Assembly: GCF_007565055.1 (NCBI RefSeq)
Contig: NC_044550.1
Coordinates: 90,883,674-90,947,673, forward strand
Length of the DNA: 64,000 nucleotides
DNA from: Rhinopithecus roxellana
Lineage: Eukaryota > Chordata > Mammalia > Primates > Cercopithecidae
Direction: 5' to 3'
Under the pieces are notes generated by a model, which ran no database searches, was not told where the DNA came from, and saw nothing but the letters and a program-made list of their open reading frames with translations. The translations under genes were made by a program, and so were the position numbers. How positions within the stretch are numbered: the stretch's first letter is position 1; each line of letters begins with the position of its first letter. Of the stretch, positions 1-11,500 are shown one piece after another.

Positions 1-919
1 TTGTTTGCAAAACTACTCAGAGTGGTTGCCAGATACTTTACAGTTATTTTGTTTTTATGGAGATATAACTACTAACATAGGTGAATATAAATCAGCTCTC
101 CTTCACACCAGGGTCTAATTACGTAAAATCACTTGGGTAAAACTGAAGATAACCAAAGCATAATAGTCAAAGATAAGCCTTATTTAATGAAGTATTTTAA
201 AGTCCCTGTTTTATGTATGAAAAAAAAGTGTCTATAACGTCCTGTCCCTCAAACTTGTACCTGTTTTCTTCTGAGTGTGTGTGTATATATATACACCATC
301 TTCAATTGTCTTAGTATATATATGCATGTCATAATGTAAATTAAGTCATCATGTAACACTACTATATATGTACACACATATATGTGTGTATATGTGTATA
401 TATACACATACACACATTGAAACAATTGAAGGAATCCAAAATCCATTTCTGAAGTTTTATAAAATATCTCCAGAAGATAGTTACTTTCCTGTCTTTGGTA
501 TGTTTAACATTTACATATGGCCCTTGATATTTATTTTGAACATCAATAAAAATTGTTTTATTAATAAAATTTATTATATCTATACTATAGAATCTATGCA
601 TATTTTTAAAATGACAAATATAGCAATATATATGCTAGAAAAAGCCCAAGTATGAATAAAAATTTTCCTGAAACTAAGTCATTCTCACAGTGATAAGAAT
701 TTGCCTGGATAATCTGCACTAATAAAGCAAGAAGCTTAAATAATAATATCAGTTCATCAACAAATTTTGTTTAGTGTGTGTTGTTATATAAATAAGTCTA
801 ATTTCCACAACTACAGGAAATGTTAATATAGATTGACTCAAATTCAGTTCATGACACCAGCACAAAATGCACACACACCTTTCTTTACAAAAACAAATTT
901 ATCTGCATTAAAAGAGGAA
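1..919. other. AT-rich unassigned DNA
   Basis: No gene or repeat family is recognised here apart from the alternating TG/TA tracts listed separately. Short open frames overlapping 249-655 translate those tracts and are not credible genes. Confidence 0.5.
278..416. repeat. TG/TA/CA alternating tracts with two adjacent palindromes
   Basis: Alternating purine-pyrimidine sequence lies at about 278-296 and 363-416. Inside the second tract, 371-390 and 391-410 are each a perfect 20-bp palindrome (half-sites tacacacata and tatgtgtata), lying back to back. Such sequence can form cruciform or Z-DNA, but it also arises by ordinary dinucleotide slippage. Confidence 0.85.
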
Positions 920-1494
920 CTTCAGATATATAAAAAGGTGCTCAATATTATTAATTATTGGGCATATACAAATAAATTCCACTAACGATATCATTTCACA
1001 CCCATTAGAATGGCTATTATGAAAAAGTCAAAAGATAGATAGACGTTGATAAGGGTGTGGAGAAAAGGGAAGTCTTGCATACTGTTGATGAGAATGTAAA
1101 TTGATACAGTCATCCTAGAAAGAGTATGAAGGTTTCTATAGAAGCTAGAATTATCATATGACCTGGCAATCCCTCTCCTGAACATATAACCACAGGAAAT
1201 AAAATTATCACCTTCTAAAGGTATCTATAGTCCTATCTTTATTTCAAAATTTTTCACAATAGCTGAGATATGAAAACAACCTAAGTCAGTCGATAGATTA
1301 ATGGATGAAGAAACTGTGGTACATGTGTACAATGGAATATTATTCAGCCCTGGGAAAGAATGAGATCTTGTCATTTGTCACAACATGGATGAGCCTGGAG
1401 GACATTATGCTAAGTGAAATAAGACAGACACAGAAAGAGAAATATTGCATGATCTCTCTTATAGGAGGAATATAAAACAAAAAATGTCAAATAC
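920..1494 (+). repeat. Old L1 (L1MA-like) ORF2 3' end, first part
   Basis: The sequence follows the L1 ORF2 C-terminal region in order: the 'cacccattagaatggctatta' block, then 'gtggagaaaagg', 'acaatggaatattattcagcc' and 'acatggatgagcctggagga'. It is full of stops and indels, as expected of an old copy. A DNA transposon interrupts it at about 1495 and it resumes at about 1983. The subfamily is inferred from the 3' end and is approximate. Confidence 0.85.
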
Positions 1495-1982
1495 ACAGAT
1501 GGTCTCTGGCTTATGATGGCTTGACTTACAATTTTTTGACTTTATATAGGTGCAAAAGTGATAGATATTTAGTAGAAATTTCATTTAAAATTTTGCATTT
1601 TGATATTTTCTGGGCTAGCAATATACAGTATAAGACTCACTGGGTAGTGGCTGGGCAGTGGCAGTGATGCTGGGCAGTGGTAGTGAGGCAAAGCTCCAAG
1701 TTAGTCCTATGATCATGAGGGTAAATATCAGGTACTGTACTCTGCTGTATACTGTATTCAATAAATTATATGAGATATCAAACACTGAATTATAAAACAG
1801 CCTTTGTGAAGGATGACTTTGCCCAACTATAGGCTAAAATAAGCATTCTGAGCATGTGCAAGGAAGGCTAAGGCAAGCGCCGATGTTTGGTAGGTATTAA
1901 ATGTATTTTCAATTTAGGAATTTTTTCAATTTATGATGGGTTTATCAAGGCATAACCCCATCATAAGCTGAGGAGCATCTGT
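1495..1982 (+). mobile_element. Tigger-like (TcMar) non-autonomous DNA transposon
   Basis: The ends are imperfect terminal inverted repeats: the left begins 'acagatggtctctggcttat' and the right ends 'cataagctgaggagcatctg' plus t. The interior has no open frame, so this is a non-autonomous internal-deletion type of about 490 bp. L1 sequence continues on both sides, so it inserted into the older L1. The Tigger assignment rests on the 'cttatgatgg' terminal motif and is from memory; orientation is arbitrary. Confidence 0.7.
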
Positions 1983-2350
1983 CCAGAGATAGAAAACAAA
2001 ACAGTGGTTATCAGGAAAGAGGAGTTATGGTAGAAGGAAATGAGATGTGGGTCATAGGATACAAAGTAGCAGATATGTAGTATGAACAATTCCAGAGATC
2101 TAATGGTACAACATGAGGACTATAGGGAATAAAACTGTAGTGTATTTGAGATCTGTGCTAAATGAGTAGGTTTAGCTGCCCTTGACTCAAAACCAAAACC
2201 AAAATAATTGGTAACTATGTGAGATGATGGATATGTTAATTTGCTTCAGTATGGTAAATTTTTTACTATATATACATACATGTATTTCATAACATCATGA
2301 TGTTTACCTTAAATATACACAACGAATGTTATTTGAAAAATAAAAACTAA
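1983..2350 (+). repeat. Old L1 (L1MA-like) 3'UTR, second part
   Basis: This continues the L1 interrupted at 1494. It carries the 3'UTR blocks 'agtggttatcaggaaagagg', 'gtgctaaatgagtagg' and a tail near 2335-2350. Together with 920-1494 it is one truncated L1M 3' end. Confidence 0.75.
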
Positions 2351-4326
2351 AAGAGGGACATTAAAAATTGTTCCAGTCTTAAGATGGGATATAACTTTGT
2401 GGTCTAATGTGATTAGCTGATCCTCTGGGAACAAAATTAGTGTTCTGAAATGATGCTTGAGCAATTTCCTGATGGACTCTAATGAGCATGCTAGACCTTC
2501 TTGGAAATTCATTCAAAGAAAGTCCATTTTACTAAGATCCTTTAAAGACCTTTAACCAGTCTTGCAAGGAATCTAATGACCTTTAGGCAGATGTGTTTTG
2601 TTCTTAATGCAGCCTAAAAATTGATATGTAACATTTTTTACTCCTATGATAAATACTTGCCAAAGGGGATATTTTTTAGTTAGATTTTACATAATGCCTC
2701 TACTTTTAGCAAATTTGAAATAAATTGATTCATGAGCAAAATTAACTAAGACTTAATAATCTTTAATGATTACATGTCTCACCATTATTAACAATTACTT
2801 TAAGTATCTAAATCTTTTGCCTGCATATGCTTTACAATATTATTCCAAATTGTATGTTTTCAAACTTTATTATTTCCCAATTTATAACATTTTATTTCTT
2901 TGATTTACAGCAATTTAAATTTCTAAATCATGCAGTCCCTATTATGGGTATAAAAATAAAAATAAAATATTTTTTCAACCAAATTCAATTAATATAGACT
3001 GCTTTAAAAACAAACAAACAAACAAAAAATACAAATACAAATGAGCAACAAGAACAAATGAGCTAACAAGAACAAATAAAGCACACCCTTCCTGTCTAAG
3101 GACCTATGACAAATCACAGTGCATCTTGCTTTTTCCATTAGGTAGTGCATATACTCCATTAATGAGATAAAGGCTTTTCTGATAATAATTCTGACTACCA
3201 AGATAACATAAATAAACAATATCACATGTTCTTCAAACAAGATGATATAAACTACCCCAAAAGTCACTCACCATCATTATGAGCAAAATAAATATTTTTG
3301 AGTGATGTTCAAAATCAGAATAAACCAAACTTTTCAGTTGATATTTTAAAACAGAATATTTATTAGAAATCAATTATAAAGAAAGCAGTAGAAGAAAAAA
3401 GTGACAAAAAGAAAGAAAAGAAACAGAAGTATCTTGAAATGTGAATATATTAGGTAGGCTAAAATAAGTTATAGTTGCAAACTGTTGAAACTATCACAAA
3501 ATGCTAAAAAAAATTCTTCTAAATGAAAATATTTTACTTTTAGAAATATCTGTAAGAAATGATATTCTATAATGTATATTAAAAGGAAGCATTTTATGAT
3601 TATGTGACACTATGCAATAAATTTGATTTCCTAATACAGTAATATTATACTATATTACTCTATGGTAATACTATAGAGTTACATATTTATATGAAAAAAT
3701 AAATATTTGTACTATGTTATTCAAAGATAGAGAAATGTTTGTCTTTCTCATGTCGACTGAGCAATGCTTTCTTCTACTGCTCCCTTCTTGCACTCTCTCT
3801 TGCTCTACTTTTATTTTCCAACTTCTTTCTTGTATTTACCTCTTCTTTCCTTTGCCAAAGACACCCCTCTTCTTAGGAAAAAACTTTAAAGCCATTTATT
3901 GTACTTTTAAGGAATCTACTGATGTCTAATCAAATGTTTTATTTATTTGTTTTACTCCACGTTAACAGTTGATTATAAAATCATCTTTTCACCTATAGTT
4001 TTGTTCTCTCTTTTCTATTATGCTTCTTCATTCACTCTCCTCCTGTTCGAATACCTTATGAAATCGTATTGTCTCTTATGCCAAATACAATTCTATTCTA
4101 TCTGCTGAGCATGATTTATGAAGTTTGGAATTTTGAGCTTTTGGTATTGTGGTAGTCTTTACACTATGATTTAACTTATTTTGTATCTATATACTAGCTA
4201 TTAATTTTTATAGTAATGTTATAATCTACAAATAAAATAAGGACTGTTTTCTAAAACTTATTTGTGTAACATCCTATTTGCATTCATCATCTAGACTTTC
4301 CAGATGAATGCAGTAATGATGTAGTT
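2351..4326. other. Unassigned AT-rich DNA
   Basis: Nothing recognisable. There is a short (caaa)n run at about 3009-3028. Open frames of 87 and 71 codons (3004-3267 on -, 3714-3929 on +) have no motif and are within chance expectation. Confidence 0.5.
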
Positions 4327-4341
4327 GAACAGACGCTCTTA
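4327..4341. repeat. Left target-site duplication of the 4.3-kb Alu
   Basis: gaacagacgctctta recurs with one mismatch at 4874-4888. It brackets the truncated Alu together with the whole microsatellite. Confidence 0.9.
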
Positions 4342-4556
4342 ACTTTGGGAGGCCGAGGCGGGCAGACCACCTGAGGTCAGGAGTTCGAGACCAGTCTGAC
4401 CAACATGGTGAAACCCCATCTCTATCAAAAATACAAAAATTAGCCAGGCGTGGTGGTGGGCACCTGTAATCCCAACTTCAACCTGGGAGGTGGAGGTTGC
4501 AGTGAGCTGAGATCACAGCACTGCACTCCAGCTTGGGAGCAAGACTCTGCCTCCAA
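4342..4556 (+). mobile_element. 5'-truncated Alu with an internal deletion
   Basis: The copy starts directly after the duplication at the Alu 'actttgggaggccgaggcgg' block, so the first ~30 bases are missing. A further ~40 bases are absent near 4475, where 'cccaactt' runs straight into 'caacctgggagg'. It ends 'gactctgcctcc' before the purine tract. Open frames on both strands here are translated Alu plus microsatellite. Confidence 0.93.
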
Positions 4557-4710
4557 AAGAAAGAAAAGAAAGAAGGAAGGAAGGAAGGAAGGAAGGAAGG
4601 AAGGAAGGAAGGAAGGAAGGAAGGAAGGAAGGAAGGAAGGAAGGAAGGAAGGAAGGAAAGAGAGAGAGAGAAATAAAGAGAGAAAGAGAGAGAGAGAAAG
4701 AGAGAGAGAG

Positions 4711-4777
<67 letters not shown>

Positions 4778-4793
4778 GAAAGAAAAGAAAGAA

Positions 4794-4825
<32 letters not shown>

Positions 4826-4873
4826 GAAGGAAAGGAAGGAAGTAAGGGAGGAAGGGAGGAAGGAAGGAGAAAA
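4557..4873 (+). repeat. Expanded purine microsatellite (AAGG / AG / AAAG)
   Basis: About 317 bp of pure purine on the + strand: (aagg)n at about 4570-4658, mixed (ag)n, (aaag)n at about 4709-4776, then ag/aagg again. It occupies the place of the Alu poly-A tail and ends at the right target-site duplication. Confidence 0.97.
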
Positions 4874-4888
4874 GAACAGACACTCTTA

Positions 4889-5122
4889 CAAATTCCCTGA
4901 AATTTTGTTAAATTAAAGGCACTCTTTCAACTGCCCCCAAGGTTTTAAAAAATCTACTTTTCTCAGAACTTTGGCCTTTAAAGGAAGACAGTTTCTCTTG
5001 TAGCATTCTACAAGGTCAAATGTGAGCCTCAAAGTTAGACAATGACATCTGGAATTGTGTCCACCTATAGTTGTTAAGAAGAGACCAGAATGATCATCTA
5101 AAATTCTTCTCCAGAACTTACA

Positions 5123-5125
<3 letters not shown>
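4889..5125. other. Unassigned single-copy-looking DNA
   Basis: Short gap between two Alus; no gene, motif or repeat family recognised. Confidence 0.5.
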
Positions 5126-5165
<40 letters not shown>

Positions 5166-5446
5166 AGACGGAGTCTCGCTCTGTCGCCCAGGCTGGAGTG
5201 CAGTGGCCGGATCTCAGCTCACTGCAAGCTCTGCCTCCCGGGTTTACGCCATTCTCTCGCCTCAGCCTCCTGAGTAGCTGGGACTACAGGGGCCTGCCAC
5301 CTCGCCCGGCTAATTTTTTGTGTTCTTTAGTAGAGACGGGGTTTCACCGTGTTAGCCAGGATGGTCTTGATCTCCTGACCTCGTGATCCGCCCGTCTCGG
5401 CCTCCCAAAGTGCTGGGATTACAGGCTTGAGCCACCGCGCCGGGCC
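5126..5446 (-). mobile_element. Full-length AluY (AluYR-like)
   Basis: Reverse-complement Alu: a 39-nt T tract (the tail), 'gagacggagtctcgctctgt', both monomers, and the terminal 'gagccaccgcgccgggcc'. The 'gtggccggatctcagctcac' and 'acctcgcccggct' blocks match the young cercopithecid AluY type. No clear target-site duplication was found. Confidence 0.97.
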
Positions 5447-5790
5447 ACAACTATAATTTTATTACATGTTTTATACTTGCTTTTTCCTTCACCCAAGAAG
5501 GATTAAACTCCCTTCATTTGCTCCAATCTGGTCCTATGCAGTCAATATAATCTCTTTTCTGTCCCTTCTCCTTTTACCTACTTCTAAAATCTTTCCTTTT
5601 AGTCCTTAGAAACCAATGATTTGTTGTCAGAAAAATAATGTAACCAGGCAACCTCTCTTAACTTTAATATTCTTCCTCAAAACCTGTCTTTCTCTGGAGT
5701 CGCTTTATTCCCTGTAAGCCTTATGCAGTAGATATTTTTTCTTCTCCTTCCCACATTGCCATTGGAGTTTAGGAGAGATAAGTACTCTAG
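5447..5790. other. Unassigned DNA between Alu and MER5
   Basis: No gene or repeat recognised by eye. Confidence 0.45.
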
Positions 5791-5920
5791 ATTTTACATA
5801 ACCGCTACCTGGGGTACCTTAAAAACAATAATGTCCAGGGTGCACCCTGGAATAATTTCATCAGAATCACTAGGGATGGGACTTACACATTCGTATTTAT
5901 TAAACTCTCCAAAAGAGAGC
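5791..5920. mobile_element. MER5-like hAT-Charlie fragment
   Basis: 'gctacctggggtaccttaaa', 'atcagaatcactagggatgg' and 'actctccaaaag' follow the order of blocks in the MER5A group of non-autonomous hAT elements. It is strongly diverged. An 88-codon open frame over it has no coding signature. Confidence 0.5.
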
Positions 5921-6094
5921 TACTGCCTAGGTTCTCACTACCATTTGAAATTTATTCTCATTCTATATCGTCTAAAGGCTCTCACTTTTAATTTAGTCTC
6001 AAAACTGTACACTGCTATCTGATTTTCTTTCAATTGCTCTTACCCACTCTCCACCAGAAATTTTCCCTCATTTTTCATAAGATTTTATCTCTTG

Positions 6095-6110
6095 GATCAC
6101 TATCACTCTT
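6095..6110. repeat. Left target-site duplication of the 6.1-kb Alu
   Basis: gatcactatcactctt is repeated exactly at 6414-6429. The perfect 16-bp match indicates a recent insertion. Confidence 0.95.
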
Positions 6111-6413
6111 TTTTTTTTTTTTTTTTTTTTGAGACGGAGTCTCGCTCTGTCACCCAGGCTGGAGTGCAGTGGCCGGATCTCAGCTCACTGCAAGCTCCGC
6201 CTCCCGGGTTCATGCCATTCTTCTGGCTCAGCCTCCCGAGTAGCTGGGACTACGGGCGCCAGCCACCTCGCCCGGCTAGCTTTTTGTATTTTTTAGTAGA
6301 GACGGGGTTTCACCGTGTTAGCCAGGATGATCTCGAACTCCTGACCTCGTGATCCGCCCGTCTCGGCCTCCCAAAGTGCTGGGATTACAGGCTTGAGCCA
6401 CCGCGCCCGGCCT
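6111..6413 (-). mobile_element. Full-length young AluY (AluYR-like)
   Basis: A T tract, 'gagacggagtctcgctctgt', the 'gtggccggatctcagctcac' block and the complete 5' end 'ccaccgcgcccggcc' are present. CpGs are largely intact, and a perfect 16-bp target-site duplication brackets it. It is one of the best candidates for a recent, possibly polymorphic, insertion in the window. Confidence 0.97.
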
Positions 6414-6429
6414 GATCACTATCACTCTT

Positions 6430-7299
6430 AATAGCACTATTATTTCTCAATATTGGTTAATTTTAATGTATATTTTGTAATTCTTATAAAAATTTGTCTT
6501 CTGCTTTACATGTCAACCATTCATTTTCATAATAATTTCTAGTTTTTTATTACCAATAATAAAAACACCTACATAGTTTTAATTTCAAGTGTTACATTCT
6601 CCAGCCACACTGTTTGGTCTTTCTTGTTCTTTCTGTGTAGTATTCCAAACTGAGCAATCTATTTTTTTCTAAGTAATCTCTATTAATTCCAATTTAATTC
6701 TGCCTTTCACTCCTTCATCACCAGGTAACATATGTGGAAACAGGAGAGAAAGAGGAACAAGACTCTAACATTTAGAGTAAGAGACTTGAAAGGAAATTGG
6801 CAAAATAATAATAATAATTGAGAATCATCATCTAGTCAGAAAGAGAATAAACGAGGACAATTAAGTGGGGGAAACATTTCATGGAGGAGAAAGAAATCAC
6901 TCTGTCAATAGCTACTGACAGGGTAAACAAGAAAAAGACCTAGAAGAAATTATTTAGTTTGTCAATGTGAAAGTAAATGTCTTCAGGATAAAAGACGTAT
7001 TTAATTGGTATAAAACAGGGATTAAAATGAGTTTATAAATCAATGTGGGGGGAGAGATTAGAAATAGTGAATAGAGATAACTTATTTGAGATTGTCTATA
7101 GATGTTTTTATGCTGAAGAGAATGACTTAGTAGAAGGAAGGATTGCTGGTGCAATATGCTTTATTAAAGTGACAGGAAAGATATTTGTGGATGCTCTTAT
7201 TTAGAGGATATTTATATATTTTACAACCATTTCTATATTAATAGATCTGATATGAAGCTTATTTTCCTTACTCATGATTTATCCTAAGAATGACCCTAA
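6430..7299. other. Unassigned AT-rich DNA
   Basis: Nothing recognisable. A short (aat)n run lies near 6806-6820. Confidence 0.45.
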
Positions 7300-7795
7300 A
7301 TCCCTCTGGTAGCTCATATGGAAACACTTGGAGTCATCTTTGAGTCCCTTCTTTCTCTCACATTCTAAATCTAATTCATCAACAAGTCACATTGGTTCTT
7401 ATTTAAAATATATTCAGAATAAGATGACTCCTCTCCATCTGCACTACTATTATCCTGATTCAAGGAGTCACCAACTCTAACCTAGATTTCAACAGAATTT
7501 TAAGCATTGTTTCTGCTTCCCCATGTAAATTCAAGTCTCAACAAAGCTAAGTGAACCAGGTAAACTGCAAGTTACATAATCTTATTTTTCTTCTCAAAAC
7601 ACTTTAATGGCCACTTTGCAATCAGAGTAGAAATCAAAGTCCTTACACTGAACTCTAATTCCTTGTCTAATTTGTCCCCAATCAATTTCTTCTATGTGCA
7701 CTTGGCTCACTTACCTCCATTCACAATGACTTTCTTAATGTTTCTTTGACTCACCAGGCAGATTTTACCTGCTTCGTAATCTTTGCTCTTGTTTT
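7300..7795 (+). repeat. L2 fragment (ORF2 C-terminal region)
   Basis: Blocks such as 'cttggagtcatctttgagtc', 'ttctctcacattctaaatct', 'actttaatggccactttgca' and 'gtagaaatcaaagtccttac' follow the L2 ORF2 3' region in the right order. It is ancient and heavily diverged. Confidence 0.65.
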
Positions 7796-7803
7796 CCTTT
7801 GTG

Positions 7804-8166
7804 TATAGGACTTTCAGGTTTTTATAGAAAAATGCCACACACTGAGTGGTTTTTAAAAAACAGAAATTTATGTCTCATAGTCCTGGAAACCAGGAATTCT
7901 AAGATCAGGGTCCCAGGAGATTTACTGTCTGGTAAGAGCCCTCTTGTTTTTTCATAGATGATTGTCTTTCTGCTTAGTCCTTACAAGGTAAAAGGGGGCA
8001 AGGAAGCGCTCAGGAGATCTCTTTTCTAAGACCACAAAACCTATTCATTAGGCGCCACCATCATGACCTAATCACGTCTCCAAAACCCCATCTTCAAGTG
8101 CCATCACATTGGGGATTAGGTTTTAACCTATGAATGTGAAGGGGGCAGAAGCATTTAGTCTACAGA
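7804..8166 (+). repeat. MaLR solo LTR (MLT1-like)
   Basis: The order of blocks is LTR-like: 'aacagaaatttatgtctcat', 'agtcctggaaaccaggaattc', 'tttactgtctggtaagagcc', 'catcatgacctaatcacgtc' and 'acattggggattaggtttta'. No internal region follows, so this is a solo LTR or fragment. Confidence 0.75.
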
Positions 8167-8218
8167 ATGTCTTCATGAAGCAATCCAATCTTTCATCTTC
8201 TTCACGTCTTTGCCAAAT

Positions 8219-8582
8219 ATCTTATTCTCAGCCGGGCACGGTGGTTCATGCCTGTAATCCCAGCACTTCAGGAAGTTGAGGCGGGTGGATCACGAGGTCA
8301 AGAGATCAAGACCATCCTGGCCAACTTGGTGAAACCCTGTCTCTACTAATAATAGAAAAAAAAAAAAAAATTAGCCAAGCATGGTGGCATGCACCTGCAA
8401 TCCCAGCTACCCAGGAGGCTGAGGCAGGAGAATCGCTTGAACCCGAGAGGCAGTGGTTGTAGTGAGCCGAGATCGCATGACTACACTCCAGCTTCGTGAC
8501 AGAGTGAGACTCTGTCTCAAAAAGCAAAACAAAACAAAACTAAACTAAACTAAACTAAACAAAAACAACTGTCTTACTCTCA
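8219..8582 (+). mobile_element. AluS-like element with (aaact)n tail
   Basis: Full Alu from 'gccgggcacggtggttcatg' at 8231, a middle A-rich linker near 8355, and the end 'tgagactctgtctcaaaa' followed by an (aaact/aaac)n tail at about 8526-8565. Imperfect flanks 'atcttattctca' (8219-8230) and 'gtcttactctca' (8571-8582) look like a decayed target-site duplication. Confidence 0.92.
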
Positions 8583-11500
8583 AAAGCTTTTCTCGACTGC
8601 CAATTCAAAATTCTACTATGTATTTTATCCATCCTTTCCTGTCCTTGCTCTTCTCAAAGACAACTATGTCCTTCTAAAATAAAATTTACTTTTTAAAATT
8701 ATTTTCTGTCCACCCTGTACCCTGTATAATGCAAGTGCAATTAGGACTTAAATTCTGTTGGCTACCTTTTCTTTTTCACTGCGATAACTTAAGCTCTTAG
8801 TGCCAGTGCTGATGTTATGCCTTTACAAAGCTATGTTTCAGCAGTTGCTGTAAGAAAAAGTGAGTTGCACATGAAAATCAGTGTGGAACAGGAAACAAGG
8901 TTTTCCATGAATAATTGGATTCCAATGTTTGTTAAACAGAAGCTAAGTTGTTATTAGTATGTAAGTACATATTAAATTCTGTGGGCTAACACCATAATAC
9001 ATACAACTATAATACATGATATTTATTTTGGCTTAGGAGTTTTACGTAAGCATTATCTAAATACTAAGGACTCTCTTGTCTATTAGTGTTCTGGGAAACC
9101 TACATCAAGATCAGTTCTCCTAGAAGATGCAACCTATGGAATAATCATTAATTAGCTTGGCTGACCATTGGGTTAGAAGGATTTCTGTTTGCCTGATGCT
9201 TATAGAAATCCCAGAATCATGTTTCTGGCAAGTTGTTTGATGTCTTAAATGAAACTTATACTCTAGTGTGGTGAATACATCAGAAAGACCAGAGAGCTGG
9301 GACTTCCTCAAGTCAGATAAGAAGTTATACTTACATGTTTTTTTCCCCCTGATTATAATGATTTGAATAATAAATATCAAGGCTTCTTAAGAGTTGTCTA
9401 TGTCCAAATAATTTTTAAAAAGCATGCAGCATCTGATTGAAATCTAACCATCCTTCAGAAAACAACTAAATATTTTCTTCGTAAGTAATAAGTTGTCCTT
9501 ATTACATACTTAGTGGAAAGAACAGAGTACTTCTATAGCATTACAGGATTGGAAACTTTATGAACTCTGTAGCTGACATTAGAATTCCTTTTAGAAAGGG
9601 AAATTCTTTAGAGAAATACTTCTTGAGTTTCGATTGTTGTTACCAGTCCAGCTAATAAATTAGTGTGATTGTACTGTGAAATTCAAGAATCAAATTTTTT
9701 CATGACGGAAAAAGGAAGAAAAGACAGAAAAAGCAAACATTGTGACTGTGTTTCAGGGAAAAAAAAAAAGATGTAGATGATTCATGGATGGCCACCAAGT
9801 GCAAAATTTAGATGTGTTTTAAGAATCATAATGTGTAAGGTGTCTGCATGAAGGTGATCTACAACCATACAACCATTTTCCATATCTTCATGAATATTGA
9901 ATCAATTCCACTCTATTCACCAACGCTTTTTGTAAAAAGTTAGATTAATTTTCATATCTTTATTTCTATATATTTAATGTGGAAATTGTGGAAAGGAAAG
10001 CTCTTTTTTTGTTTGTCAAGTACTAAAGCATAAGCCCAGATATAGTTCTGAATTCAAATAATTTTTGAGAATTTAACTTCTATACATTTAAAATTGTTGC
10101 AAGGGTGTAAAACAAATGAGGATTACACCATTTTCACACTTTATAGGTATTTCACATGATATTTGATTGATTCTATTTTCCTTAAAAAAACTCTAATTTC
10201 CATGAGAAAAGAACTTGTATCTATTCGCTAACCATTTTAACTCTACCGACTACCACACCCCTGGTATATTGTCAGAATTATATTACTTCAAAGGGATATT
10301 GAATGCTGTCAGTAATTTTTGTGGCATTATCAAGCCCTCAACCATCATGTTTTCAAGAATCTAATACTATTTATAAGCCTGTTATAGTACAAAATCCATG
10401 TAAGCCAATTTCTCATATTTAAAATACAGTGAAAACTCCTTGATACTCATTAACTATGATTGATCAATCACCCTATCTCTAACACTTAATGCTATACCTG
10501 GCATTAGCAGGCCTCTATTAACATTAAATTATTAAAATGAGTTAAAGGGGAGAGGAAGTATGTCATTATTCTCACCCACTGGCCTCTGACTTCTTTTGTA
10601 TTTCTCAGAGTTTATGATATAGTCATTGTTCTCTACTTATTATGGTTTCATATGCTTTAAATGGGGTATGGTATTTTTATGCAATATATTTTAAAAATTA
10701 ATCTACGTCTCAGTAGAAACACAGCAATTTTAAATGACATGGCTATGAAAAACTCACCTTTGGGCATGAGGAATTTTTATTAATAATAATGAATTAAATT
10801 GATTGATCCTGGAGGTCATTTCCAATTATACACAAGAAAATTATTCTGTAGCACACATATTAACTAAAGAAATAAATGAATTTACTATATAGATGAAAAT
10901 GATGCAAATTAGACAAATTTGTCTCAAAATTTCACTAAAGAACAGATTTTTTTCAGATAAGCTAATTGAACATAAAAGAAAAAAAGTAGAAGTAAAACAA
11001 TTACTTGCAAGCTTAGCCTGTATTATTCTAGTTCAGACAATAGTTTCTGAAATTATTGGAAATTTTTTTAATGAGAAATAAACTTTATAATAAATATTGT
11101 TGAGTTTAATTAAGTTATCCTTTCAGGAAATGTCATGATTGTGATTCATATTTCTTAGCAAAAATCAATTCTTTTCATATATATAAAGGGTGGCTCCATT
11201 AGTTCTGCATACATTTTCACTGAAACATGGTCATTCTAACTTACCTATTAGAAATTAAATGGAAGAAAATGGCTGAATATTGATTTTGCTACTAACATGT
11301 GCATCTATATAGGTATGTATATGTATTAATATATAAGTAATAAAATTTTTAAAATGAAAATCTGAATGTATTTGTCATTAGAAGTGTCAAATAAAGTTAG
11401 TTCTATTTCCCTTTCATTCTACACTACCTAATCTTATTCTTTTAACGTCACACTAATTTGCAAAACTGATGATAAGAAAAACAAAACAAAAAGCAAACTT

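Noticed and set aside
4440..4883. Large overlapping open frames on both strands (131 and 147 codons)
   Set aside because: They are translations of an Alu and its AAGG/AAAG tract (Lys/Glu/Arg on one strand, Phe/Leu/Ser on the other).
5198..5386. Short frames with 'SSLQAPPPGFTPFSCLSLPSSWDYR'-like sequence, repeated across the window
   Set aside because: The common translation of antisense Alu; it occurs at every antisense Alu here (5.2, 6.1, 23.9, 28.3, 44.4 kb and others).
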